Of a stretch of 10,428 nucleotides of DNA, positions 1-8,194 are shown in pieces. The notes below the pieces were generated by a model. That model saw only the letters and a list, made by a program, of their open reading frames with translations, had not been told where the DNA came from and searched no databases. The DNA comes from Pseudomonadota bacterium (lineage in GTDB: Bacteria > Pseudomonadota > Alphaproteobacteria > Acetobacterales > Acetobacteraceae). The stretch is taken from positions 1-10,428 of the forward strand of contig JAJYFW010000030.1 of NCBI GenBank assembly GCA_021785335.1, in the 5' to 3' direction. How positions within the stretch are numbered: position 1 is the first letter of the stretch; the number at the start of each line of letters is the position of its first letter. The position numbers and the translations under genes were made by a program.

Positions 1-1
1 G

Positions 2-583
2 TTCGCGGGCCAGCCGGGGCGCGACGCCTTCCTGCCGTTCATCGCCATCCTCAAGGCGAACCTCGACGTCCTGGAACTCGGCCACGGGCGGGATTTCCGC
101 CGCGCGCGGCTGCTGGCGGAGGGCACCTGGTTCGTGCCGGCGGACGCGCGCGCCAGGGCGGCGCTGGACGCCGCGTTCGACGAGCTCGCCGGCGGTGCCG
201 CGCCGGGGCCGGTGACGCTCTCCGTCATGGGCCGCCCGCTCGCCGTGCCGGTCGCGGCGGAGGGCGTCGCGCGGTTCGACTTCCACGCCCTGTGCGCCGC
301 GGCCCTGGGGCCGGGCGACTACCTGGCGCTGGCGACGCATTTCCAGGCGCTGGTGCTGGACGCCATCCCGCTGCTCGACGCCGACAGCCACGACGTGGCG
401 CGGCGCTTCATCACCCTGGTCGACGCGCTCTACGACCACCGGGTGAAGCTCGTCGCCTCCGCCGCCGCGCAGCCGGACGCGCTCTACCCCAGGGGCGAGG
501 GCTCGGCCGCGTTCCGGCGCACCGCCTCGCGGCTCGAGGAAATGCGCAGCCGCGCCTGGCTCGACCTGCCGCACCTGGCATGA
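2..583 (+). CDS. zapE: Cell division protein ZapE / AFG1-like ATPase, C-terminal part (5' end outside window)
   Basis: The open frame enters from the left edge, so only the last 193 residues and the TGA stop are present. ZapE is a P-loop ATPase of the AFG1 family, which in E. coli acts on the Z-ring during division; mitochondrial relatives (AFG1/LACE1) take part in protein quality control. The Walker A and B motifs lie upstream and cannot be seen. The visible part matches the family's C-terminal half: a segment ending in FLPFIAILKANLDVLEL, then a beta-rich stretch, then RRFITLVDALYDHRVKLVASA, and finally the terminal RTASRLEEMRSRAWL, typical of this family. An ATG at 134 lies inside the domain and is not the true start. 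zapE is often found near mdh in alphaproteobacteria. A hairpin and a 159-bp gap separate it from mdh, so it may be a separate transcription unit. The family call is confident; the cellular role is inferred from homologues. Confidence 0.88.
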   Translation, partial: FAGQPGRDAFLPFIAILKANLDVLELGHGRDFRRARLLAEGTWFVPADARARAALDAAFDELAGGAAPGPVTLSVMGRPLAVPVAAEGVARFDFHALCAAALGPGDYLALATHFQALVLDAIPLLDADSHDVARRFITLVDALYDHRVKLVASAAAQPDALYPRGEGSAAFRRTASRLEEMRSRAWLDLPHLA

Positions 584-621
584 AAATTCTGTCACGAGAG
601 GACGATACGCCCCGCGAAAGG

Positions 622-647
622 GCCGGCGCGGCGCGGGCGCGGCCGGC
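622..647 (+). terminator. Bulged GC-rich hairpin after zapE, possible intrinsic terminator
   Basis: Bases 622-630 (GCCGGCGCG) can pair with 638-647 (CGCGGCCGGC), giving about nine base pairs with one bulged G and a 7-nt loop. Three A residues precede the stem at 617-619, and only TTGT follows at 648-651, so the U-tract is poor. It lies 39 bp after the zapE stop, where a terminator would be expected. In DNA this rich in G and C such stems also arise by chance, so termination is inferred and not shown. Confidence 0.35.
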
Positions 648-1696
<1,049 letters not shown>

Positions 1697-1706
1697 GCAG
1701 CGCCAG

Positions 1707-2918
1707 ATGAACATCCACGAGTACCAGGCGAAAGAGCTGCTCCGGCGCTACGGCGTCGCCGTGCTCGACGGGCACGTGGCGTGGACACCCGAAGAGGCCG
1801 AGGCCGCCGCGCGCAAGCTCGGCGGCCCCGTCTCGGTGGTGAAGGCGCAGATCCACGCCGGCGGGCGCGGCGCTGGCCACTTCGCCGGCGACCCCGCCGG
1901 CAAGGAGGGGGGTGGCAAGGGCGGCGTGCGGCTGGCGAAGTCGCCGGAGGAGGCGCGCGCCGCCGCCGCGGCGATGATCGGGCATGTCCTGGTCACCAAG
2001 CAGACGGGGGCCGCCGGGCGGCGCGTGAGCCGGGTCTATGTCGAGGCCGGCTGCGACATCGCCCGCGAGCTTTACCTCTCGCTGCTCGTGGACCGCGCCT
2101 CGGCGCGGGTGACCCTCGTCGCCTCCACCGAGGGCGGCATGGAGATCGAGCAGGTGGCCGCGACGCAGCCGGAGAAGATCCTGCGCGTGGCCGTCGATCC
2201 CGCCGCCGGGCTCTCGCCGTTCCATGCCCGCCGGCTCGCCTACGCGCTGAAGCTCGAGGGCCGGCAGATCGCGAGCTTCGGCAAGTTCGCCGCCGCCATG
2301 TACGAGGCGTTCCTCGCGCTTGACTGCTCCATCGTCGAGATCAACCCGCTGGTGGTGACGAAGGGCGGCGACGTCGTGGCGCTCGATGCCAAGGTCGCGT
2401 TCGACGACAACGCGCTCTACCGCCACGCCGACCTCGAGGCGCTGCGCGACGAGGCGGAGGAGGACCCGAAGGAGCTGGAGGCCGCGCGGCACGCGCTCAA
2501 CTACGTGGCGCTGGACGGCACCATCGGCTGCATGGTCAACGGCGCCGGCCTCGCCATGGGGACGATGGATATCATCAAGCTCTACGGCGGCTCGCCCGCG
2601 AACTTCCTCGACGTGGGCGGGGGTGCCACCAAGGAGCGGGTGACGGCGGCGTTCAAGATCATCCTCTCGGACCCGCACGTGGAGGGCATCCTGGTCAACA
2701 TCTTCGGCGGCATCATGCGCTGCGACGTGATCGCGGAGGGCGTGGTGGCCGCGGCGCGCGAGGTCAGCCTCGACGTGCCGCTGGTGGTGCGCCTGGAGGG
2801 GACCAACGTGGAACTCGGCAAGCAGATCCTGGCGAGATCCGGCCTGCCGATCATCACCGCCGACAATCTCGCCGACGCCGCCGAGAAGGTGGTGCGTGCC
2901 GTGAAGGAAGCCGCCTGA
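1707..2918 (+). CDS. sucC: Succinyl-CoA ligase (ADP- or GDP-forming), beta subunit
   Basis: The beta subunit holds the nucleotide-binding ATP-grasp domain and works with SucD to turn succinyl-CoA, phosphate and NDP into succinate, CoA and NTP. It starts with the family hallmark [12 protein letters not shown]. The ATP-grasp region includes [12 protein letters not shown] (44-55), [11 protein letters not shown] (209-219) and [15 protein letters not shown] (226-240). The C-terminal ligase domain carries [15 protein letters not shown] (274-288), [15 protein letters not shown] (298-312) and [12 protein letters not shown] (329-340). At 403 residues it is about 15 longer than the E. coli protein. Most of the difference is a Gly-rich insertion around 56-73, a position where alphaproteobacterial SucC proteins usually carry extra residues. 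No clear ribosome binding sequence precedes the ATG, which lies 10 bp after the mdh stop. Malate-CoA ligase (MtkA) is a related alternative, but the TCA neighbours favour SucC. Confidence 0.95.
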   Translation: MNIHEYQAKELLRRYGVAVLDGHVAWTPEEAEAAARKLGGPVSVVKAQIHAGGRGAGHFAGDPAGKEGGGKGGVRLAKSPEEARAAAAAMIGHVLVTKQTGAAGRRVSRVYVEAGCDIARELYLSLLVDRASARVTLVASTEGGMEIEQVAATQPEKILRVAVDPAAGLSPFHARRLAYALKLEGRQIASFGKFAAAMYEAFLALDCSIVEINPLVVTKGGDVVALDAKVAFDDNALYRHADLEALRDEAEEDPKELEAARHALNYVALDGTIGCMVNGAGLAMGTMDIIKLYGGSPANFLDVGGGATKERVTAAFKIILSDPHVEGILVNIFGGIMRCDVIAEGVVAAAREVSLDVPLVVRLEGTNVELGKQILARSGLPIITADNLADAAEKVVRAVKEAA

Positions 2919-3793
2919 TGGCCATTCTCGTCGATGCCGACACGCGGGTGATCACCCAGGGCTTCACCGGCGCGCAGGGCACGTTCCATTCCGAGCAGGC
3001 GATCGCCTACGGCACCAAGGTCGTGGGCGGCGTCACGCCGGGCAAGGGCGGCGGCAAGCATCTCGGCCTGCCGGTGTTCGACACCGTGGCCGACGCGCGG
3101 GCGGCGACCGGGGCGACCGCGAGCGCCATCTACGTCCCGCCGCCCTTCGCGGCGGACGCGATCCTGGAGGCGATCGACGCCGGGATCCCGCTGATCGTCT
3201 GCATCACCGAGGGGATCCCGGTGCTCGACATGGTGCGGGTGAAGCGCGCGCTGTGCGGCGGCACGTCGCGGCTCATCGGGCCCAACTGCCCTGGCGTCAT
3301 CACGCCGGATGCCTGCAAGATCGGCATCATGCCCGGCCACATCCACAAGCGCGGCAAGATCGGCATCGTCTCGCGCTCCGGCACCCTCACCTACGAGGCG
3401 GTGTCGCAGACCACGGCGGCGGGGCTCGGCCAGTCCACCTGCGTGGGCATCGGTGGCGACCCGGTGAAGGGGACGGATTTCATCGAGGTGCTGGAGATGT
3501 TCCTCGCCGACCCCGAGACGGAGGCGATCGTCATGATCGGCGAGATCGGCGGGCAGAGCGAGATCGACGCCGCCGAGTTCCTCGCCGCGAACAAGGTGAA
3601 GAAGCCGGTCGTGGGCTTCATCGCCGGCGCCACGGCCCCGCCCGGGCGGCGCATGGGCCATGCCGGCGCGGTGATCTCCGGCGGGCGCGACACCGCGGCG
3701 GCGAAGTTCGAGGCGATGCGCGCGGCGGGAATCCACGTCGCGGAGAGCCCGGCGGCGCTGGGCAGCACGATGATACGGGCGCTGCGCGGGTAG
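2918..3793 (+). CDS. sucD: Succinyl-CoA ligase, alpha subunit
   Basis: The alpha subunit binds CoA and carries the histidine phosphorylated during catalysis. It pairs with SucC. At 291 residues it has normal length. The N-terminal CoA-binding fold shows [10 protein letters not shown] at 15-24 and [13 protein letters not shown] at 38-50. Later come [10 protein letters not shown] (119-128), the [10 protein letters not shown] segment (151-160), [12 protein letters not shown] (177-188), MIGEIGG with Glu209, and [14 protein letters not shown] with the phosphorylated His248. The ATG overlaps the sucC stop as TGATG at 2916-2920, and a good ribosome binding sequence (AAGGA, 2904-2908) lies within the end of sucC. 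Both features fit coupled translation in equal amounts for a two-subunit enzyme. The gene ends at a TAG, after which comes a 230-bp gap. Confidence 0.95.
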   Translation: MAILVDADTRVITQGFTGAQGTFHSEQAIAYGTKVVGGVTPGKGGGKHLGLPVFDTVADARAATGATASAIYVPPPFAADAILEAIDAGIPLIVCITEGIPVLDMVRVKRALCGGTSRLIGPNCPGVITPDACKIGIMPGHIHKRGKIGIVSRSGTLTYEAVSQTTAAGLGQSTCVGIGGDPVKGTDFIEVLEMFLADPETEAIVMIGEIGGQSEIDAAEFLAANKVKKPVVGFIAGATAPPGRRMGHAGAVISGGRDTAAAKFEAMRAAGIHVAESPAALGSTMIRALRG

Positions 3794-3969
3794 CGGGCCA
3801 TGGGCGCGGCGACAAAGCTCCCGCCGGCACCACGCAGGGGCATCGCGCCGGGCGCATGGACGAGCAATGACTATTCGGTATGGCTGGCGAGCGAGCATGC
3901 GCGCGGCGCAGGGCTGATGCCGCCGCCGCTGCCTTGATCGCGCCGCGGCACGGCACGATGGCGTAACCA

Positions 3970-4000
3970 TTCCCTGCGCTGCTCCGTCGCGGCCAGGGAA
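3970..4000 (+). repeat. 7-bp perfect inverted repeat in the sucA leader
   Basis: TTCCCTG at 3970-3976 is inverted as CAGGGAA at 3994-4000, with a 17-nt loop. It lies 23 bp before the sucA ATG. The right arm contains AGGGA, which could serve as a ribosome binding sequence for the mini-ORF at 4004. It may be an mRNA stem-loop, an operator, or chance; the arm is short. Confidence 0.35.
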
Positions 4001-4003
4001 ACG

Positions 4004-4021
4004 ATGGGGACAAGAGGATAG
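4004..4021 (+). other. Five-codon mini-ORF (MGTRG) directly before sucA
   Basis: An ATG at 4004 opens a frame of five codons that stops at TAG 4019-4021, two bases before the sucA ATG at 4024. AGGGA at 3995-3999 precedes its start by four bases. Its last three sense codons (ACA, AGA, GGA) are unusual here, where codons end in G or C. AGA and GGA coincide with the sucA ribosome binding sequence AGAGGA (4013-4018), which by itself could explain them. Whether it is translated cannot be told from the sequence. Confidence 0.2.
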
Positions 4022-4023
4022 CG

Positions 4024-6894
4024 ATGCCGGGAATGGAAATGCTCGCGAGTGCCATCAACGGCGGCAATGCCGCCTACGTGGCCGATCTCTACGCGCGCTG
4101 GGTGCGCGACCCGGACTCGGTGGACCCGAGTTTCGCCGAGCTTTTCGTGGCGCTGAACGACGAGGCCCGCTCGATCCTGACCGACGCCTCCGGCGCCTCC
4201 TGGGCACCGCGCAGCTTCGGCCTGCGGGCGGCCGAGCGCCCGTCGCCGGCCAGGCCGCAGGCGCTCAACGGAAAGAGCGACGCGGCGCCGCTCGACCTCG
4301 AGCATGTGCGCGTGGCGACGCAGGACAGCCTGCGGGCGCTGATGATGATCCGCGCCTATCGCGTGCGCGGGCACCTCGAAGCCCGGCTCGACCCGCTGGG
4401 CCTGCAGGTGCCCAGGCCGCATCCGGAACTCGACCCCGCGACCTACGGCTTCGCCGCGGCGGACATGGACCGGCCGATCTTCATCGACAAGGTGCTGGGC
4501 CGCGAGACCGCGACGCCGCGCGAGATCCTCGCGGTGCTACGCGCGGCCTATTGCGGCAGCGTCGGCGTCGAGTTCATGCACATCCAGGACCCGGAGCAGA
4601 AGGCCTGGATCCAGCGCCGCATCGAAACGCCGGAACGCGGCTTGGACGCGGCGACGCGGCGGACCATCCTGCAACAGCTGACCGAGGCCGAGGGGCTCGA
4701 GACGTTCTGCCAGCGCCGCTATGTCGGCACCAAGCGCTTCGGGCTCGAGGGCGGCGAGGTGACGATCCCGGCGCTGCACGCGATCATCGAGACCGCGGCC
4801 GAGGCGGGCGTGGGCGAGATCGCGATCGGCATGCCGCATCGCGGCCGGCTCAACACGCTGGTCAACATCGTCAGGAAGCCGTTCGTGCAGCTGTTCAGCG
4901 AGTTCGGCGGCGAGAGCTTCAAGCCGGACGACGTGCAGGGCTCGGGCGACGTGAAATACCATCTCGGCACCTCGACCGACCTCGATGTGGCGGGCCGCCG
5001 GCTGCACCTCTCGCTGCAACCGAACCCCTCGCACCTGGAGGCGGTCGACCCCGTCGTCGTCGGCAAGGTGCGGGCGCGGCAGGACGAGGCGGGCGACATC
5101 GCCGCGCGGCGCAGCGTCATGGCGGTCCTGATGCATGGCGACGCCGCCTTCGCCGGCCAGGGCCTGGTCTACGAGACGCTGGCGATGAGCCAGCTCATCG
5201 GCTACCGCACCGGCGGCACCATCCACGTGGTGGTGAACAACCAGATCGGCTTCACAACGGTTCCGGCGCACGCCTTCTCCGGCCTCTACTGCACCGATGT
5301 CGCGAAGTCCGTGCAGGCGCCGATCCTGCACGTGAACGGCGACGACCCGGACGCGGTGGTGTGGTGCGCGCGCTTCGCCACCGAGTTCCGCATGGCGTTC
5401 GCGACCGACGTGGTGCTCGACATCGTCTGCTATCGCCGCCACGGCCACAACGAGACCGACGAGCCGGCGTTCACCCAGCCGCTGATGTACCGCGCGATCG
5501 ACGCGCTGCCGACGACGCGCACGCTCTACGCCGGGCGCCTCGCGGGCGAGGGCGTGGTGACGGCGGAGGACGCGAAGGCGATGGCCGACGCCTATGCCGC
5601 GACGCTGGAAGCGGCCTACCAGGCGTCCAAGGCCTACAAGCCGAACAAGGCGGACTGGCTGGAAGGGCACTGGAGCGGCCTGTCCACGCCGGGCAACGAG
5701 GCGGAATGGACCGAGGGCGAAACGTCCGTCCCGCTCGCGGCGCTGCGCGAGGCGGGCAACGCGCTGTGGCGCGTGCCGGAGGGCTTCGCGGTCAACCCGA
5801 AGATCGCGCGCCAGCTCGATGCGAAGCGCATGATGATCGAGAGCGGCGAGGGCATCGACTGGGCGACGGGCGAGGCGCTGGCGTTCGGCACGCTGCTCGC
5901 CGAGGGCCATCGGGTGCGGCTTTCCGGCGAGGACTGCCAGCGCGGCACCTTCAGCCAGCGCCACGCGGTGCTGATCGACCAGGCCAACCAGAACGAGTAC
6001 GTGCCGCTCAACAACATCACGGCCGGCCAGGCGCGCATCGAGATCTTCAACTCGCTGCTCTCCGAGGCGGGCGTGCTGGGCTTCGAGTATGGCTACAGCC
6101 TCGCCGATCCGCGCACGCTGGTGCTGTGGGAGGCGCAGTTCGGCGACTTCGCCAACGGCGCGCAGATGATCATCGACCAGTTCATCGCCTCGGGCGAGAG
6201 CAAGTGGCTGCGCATGTCGGGCCTGGTGATGCTGCTGCCGCACGGCTACGAGGGCCAGGGGCCGGAGCATTCCTCCGCGCGGTTCGAGCGCTACCTGCAG
6301 CTCTGCGCCGAGCGCAACATGACGGTGGGCAACCTCACCACGCCCGCCAACTACTTCCACGCGCTGCGCCGGCAGATGAAGCGGAATTTCCGCAAGCCGC
6401 TGGTGCTGATGACGCCGAAATCGCTGCTGCGCCACAAGCTCGCGGTCTCCTCCGTCGCCGACTTCGCATCGGGCTCGCGCTTCCGCCCGGTGATCGGCGA
6501 GGTCGATGCGATCGCGGAAGGAAAGGACGTCCGCCGCGTCGTGCTGTGCACCGGCAAGGTCTACTACGACCTGCTCGCGGCGCGGCGGGACAAGGCGATC
6601 ACGGACATCGCGATCGTGCGCGTCGAGCAGCTCTATCCGTTCCCGGTGGTGTCGCTGCCGCGCGCGCTGGCGCAGTACCCCAACGCGGAGGTGGTGTGGT
6701 GCCAGGAGGAGCCCGAGAACATGGGTGCCTGGAGTTTCGCCGACCGCCGGATCGAGAAGGTGCTCGCGGGGATCGATGTGAAGGCGAAACGGCCGCGCTA
6801 TATCGGGCGGCCGGAGGCGGCGAGCCCGGCGACGGGCCTGGCCCGGACGCACGCGGCGGAGCAGGCCGCGCTGGTCGCCGAGGCGCTGGCATAA
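4024..6894 (+). CDS. sucA: 2-Oxoglutarate dehydrogenase E1 component (E1o)
   Basis: E1o is the thiamine-diphosphate enzyme that decarboxylates 2-oxoglutarate and passes the succinyl group to the lipoyl arm of SucB. The protein is 956 residues, the usual size. The N-terminal segment YVADLYARWVRDPDSVDPSF (18-37) is the family's E2-binding type. The middle holds GMPHRGRLNTL (from 269), VKYHLGTSTD, and LQPNPSHLEAVDPVVVGK. The thiamine-diphosphate and metal site is LMHGDAAFAGQG with Asp373 and NNQIGFTT from Asn405. YRRHGHNETDEP follows at about 471-482. The C-terminal transketolase-like part has HGYEGQGPEHSS (740-751), LTTPANYFHALRRQ and VWCQEEPENMGAW around 892-903. The start is supported by AGAGGA at 4013-4018, five bases before the ATG. 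sucB follows after 55 bp. The match in the E1o-specific N terminus makes a pyruvate E1 unlikely. Confidence 0.97.
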   Translation: MPGMEMLASAINGGNAAYVADLYARWVRDPDSVDPSFAELFVALNDEARSILTDASGASWAPRSFGLRAAERPSPARPQALNGKSDAAPLDLEHVRVATQDSLRALMMIRAYRVRGHLEARLDPLGLQVPRPHPELDPATYGFAAADMDRPIFIDKVLGRETATPREILAVLRAAYCGSVGVEFMHIQDPEQKAWIQRRIETPERGLDAATRRTILQQLTEAEGLETFCQRRYVGTKRFGLEGGEVTIPALHAIIETAAEAGVGEIAIGMPHRGRLNTLVNIVRKPFVQLFSEFGGESFKPDDVQGSGDVKYHLGTSTDLDVAGRRLHLSLQPNPSHLEAVDPVVVGKVRARQDEAGDIAARRSVMAVLMHGDAAFAGQGLVYETLAMSQLIGYRTGGTIHVVVNNQIGFTTVPAHAFSGLYCTDVAKSVQAPILHVNGDDPDAVVWCARFATEFRMAFATDVVLDIVCYRRHGHNETDEPAFTQPLMYRAIDALPTTRTLYAGRLAGEGVVTAEDAKAMADAYAATLEAAYQASKAYKPNKADWLEGHWSGLSTPGNEAEWTEGETSVPLAALREAGNALWRVPEGFAVNPKIARQLDAKRMMIESGEGIDWATGEALAFGTLLAEGHRVRLSGEDCQRGTFSQRHAVLIDQANQNEYVPLNNITAGQARIEIFNSLLSEAGVLGFEYGYSLADPRTLVLWEAQFGDFANGAQMIIDQFIASGESKWLRMSGLVMLLPHGYEGQGPEHSSARFERYLQLCAERNMTVGNLTTPANYFHALRRQMKRNFRKPLVLMTPKSLLRHKLAVSSVADFASGSRFRPVIGEVDAIAEGKDVRRVVLCTGKVYYDLLAARRDKAITDIAIVRVEQLYPFPVVSLPRALAQYPNAEVVWCQEEPENMGAWSFADRRIEKVLAGIDVKAKRPRYIGRPEAASPATGLARTHAAEQAALVAEALA

Positions 6895-6908
6895 TTGTTG
6901 ATTGCTGC

Positions 6909-6933
6909 GGCGGCGTGCCGTGGTGGCGCCGCC
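6909..6933 (+). repeat. GC-rich hairpin between sucA and sucB
   Basis: GGCGGCG at 6909-6915 pairs perfectly with CGCCGCC at 6927-6933 around an 11-nt loop. The stem ends one base before the strong sucB ribosome binding sequence. No T-run follows, so it is unlikely to be a strong terminator. A plausible inferred role is mRNA protection or tuning of the SucA:SucB ratio by partial pausing or processing. Confidence 0.4.
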
Positions 6934-6934
6934 C

Positions 6935-6942
6935 AAGAGGAG
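6935..6942 (+). promoter_or_regulatory. Strong ribosome binding sequence of sucB
   Basis: AAGAGGAG lies seven bases before the sucB ATG at 6950 and is the best match to the 16S 3' end among the starts in this window. It fixes the sucB start and fits the need for many E2 core subunits per complex. Confidence 0.75.
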
Positions 6943-6949
6943 CTGACCG

Positions 6950-8191
6950 ATGAGTGTTGAGATCAAGGTGCCCACACTCGGCGAGAGCGTGACGACCGCG
7001 ACGGTCGCGCGCTGGCTGAAGCAGGCCGGCGAGGCGGTGGCGGTGGACGAGCCGCTGGTCGAGCTCGAGACCGACAAGGTGACGGTGGAAGTGCCGGCGC
7101 CGGCGGCCGGCGTGCTGGAATCGGTCAGCGCCGCGGAGGGCGCGGAGGTCGCGGTCGGCGCCGTGCTCGGCACGCTGGCGGAGGGCGGCGTGGCCGCCAA
7201 GCCCGCCGCGGGCCAGGCGCAGGGCGTCACCACGCCGCCCGCGCCACCCGGCCCGGTGGCGCGCCCCGCGACGCCCGCGCCGGCCCCTGCCGCCCCCGCC
7301 GCCCCCGCGCACGCGCCGATGCCCTCGGCCGCGAAGCTGATGGAGGAAAGCGGGATCAAGGCGGGCGCCGTCGGCGCCGGCAGCGGCAAGGACGGGCGCA
7401 TCACCAAGGGCGACGTGCTGGATTTCCTGGCCCGGCCCGCGACGCCTGTCGCCGCCCCCGCCGCCGCGAAGGCGCCGCGCGCGACGGAGAGCGGCGAGGA
7501 GCGGGTGCGCATGACGCGCCTGCGCCGCACCATCGCCGCCCGGCTCAAGGAAGCGCAGAACACGGCGGCGATGCTCACCACCTTCAACGAGGTGGACATG
7601 GGCGCGGTGATGGCGCTGCGCGCCGAGTACAAGGACGCGTTCGAGAAGAAGAACACGGGCGTGCGCCTCGGCTTCATGTCCTTCTTCGTGCGCGCCTGCT
7701 GCGTGGCGCTGGCGGAGTTCCCGGCGGTCAACGCGGAGATCGACGGCGAGGACATCGTCTACAAGCACTTCGTGCACATGGGCATCGCGGTCGGCGGGCC
7801 CACGGGCCTGGTCGTGCCGGTGCTGCGCGACGCGCAGACGCTCTCCTTCGCCGAGATCGAGGGCCGCATCGCCGATTTCGGCCGCCGCGCGCGCGACGGC
7901 GCGCTGAAGCTCGATGAGCTCGCGGGCGGAACGTTCAGCGTCACCAACGGCGGCGTCTACGGCAGCCTGATGTCCACGCCGATCCTGAACCCGCCGCAGT
8001 CGGCGATCCTGGGCATGCACAAGATCCAGGACCGGCCGATGGCGATCGGCGGCAAGGTCGAGATCCGCCCGATGATGTACCTCGCCCTGTCCTACGATCA
8101 CCGGATCGTGGACGGGAAGGAGGCGGTGTCCTTCCTGGTGCGCGTGAAGGAAGGCATCGAGGATCCGCGCCGCCTGCTGCTGGGGCTGTAG
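6950..8191 (+). CDS. sucB: 2-Oxoglutarate dehydrogenase E2 component, dihydrolipoyllysine succinyltransferase
   Basis: E2o forms the core of the complex and moves the succinyl group from its lipoyl arm to CoA. The protein is 413 residues with the standard order. A single lipoyl domain (about 1-77) carries the lipoylated Lys43 in [13 protein letters not shown] long Ala/Pro linker (about 82-123) follows. The peripheral subunit-binding domain (about 124-160) reads [12 protein letters not shown] and [17 protein letters not shown] second Ala-rich linker (about 161-180) leads to the catalytic acyltransferase domain (about 185-413). That domain contains [26 protein letters not shown], and the active-site [13 protein letters not shown] with His384 and Asp388. 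One lipoyl domain and the motif FNEVDM are typical of E2o, not of pyruvate or branched-chain E2. lpd starts three bases after the TAG stop. Confidence 0.97.
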   Translation: MSVEIKVPTLGESVTTATVARWLKQAGEAVAVDEPLVELETDKVTVEVPAPAAGVLESVSAAEGAEVAVGAVLGTLAEGGVAAKPAAGQAQGVTTPPAPPGPVARPATPAPAPAAPAAPAHAPMPSAAKLMEESGIKAGAVGAGSGKDGRITKGDVLDFLARPATPVAAPAAAKAPRATESGEERVRMTRLRRTIAARLKEAQNTAAMLTTFNEVDMGAVMALRAEYKDAFEKKNTGVRLGFMSFFVRACCVALAEFPAVNAEIDGEDIVYKHFVHMGIAVGGPTGLVVPVLRDAQTLSFAEIEGRIADFGRRARDGALKLDELAGGTFSVTNGGVYGSLMSTPILNPPQSAILGMHKIQDRPMAIGGKVEIRPMMYLALSYDHRIVDGKEAVSFLVRVKEGIEDPRRLLLGL

Positions 8192-8194
8192 GCC

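Larger units (their letters stand above)
3794..4023 (+). promoter_or_regulatory. sucD-sucA intergenic region and sucA leader
   Basis: This is the longest gap in the window and the most likely site of a separate promoter for sucA-sucB-lpd. TTGATC at 3934-3939 resembles a -35 box, but no good -10 lies at the right distance, so I do not name a promoter. No T-tract terminator was seen. A 45-codon frame runs from the ATG at 3800 to the TGA at 3937. About 10 of its 45 codons end in A or T, unlike the neighbouring genes, so I treat it as non-coding. The last 55 bp hold an inverted repeat, a mini-ORF and the sucA ribosome binding sequence, listed separately. Confidence 0.4.

Noticed and set aside
134..583. 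Independent 149-residue gene starting at the ATG-like position 134
   Set aside because: The frame is open to the left edge and the upstream residues continue the ZapE family sequence, and the position is not preceded by a ribosome binding sequence; it is the 3' part of zapE.
1707..3793. sucC-sucD as malate-CoA ligase (mtkA-mtkB) of the serine cycle
   Set aside because: The two families are related, but the neighbours are TCA genes (mdh, sucA, sucB, lpd) with no serine-cycle genes, and SucC motifs such as [12 protein letters not shown] and [11 protein letters not shown] match succinyl-CoA ligase.
3800..3937. 45-codon frame between sucD and sucA
   Set aside because: No good ribosome binding sequence, about 10 of 45 codons end in A or T unlike neighbouring genes, and no recognisable protein; most likely chance. 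Conservation in relatives would revive it.
4551..6953. Plus-strand 800-codon frame inside sucA
   Set aside because: It is a shifted frame of sucA. The translation is Arg/Gly/Ala-rich with no motif, while the sucA frame carries all E1o active-site motifs.
4537..7755. Minus-strand open frame of 1072 codons opposite sucA and sucB
   Set aside because: It is antisense to two clear enzymes. The translation is low-complexity (Arg, Ala, His, Gly, Leu rich), has no recognisable domain, and arises because G/C at codon third positions removes stop codons from the opposite strand.
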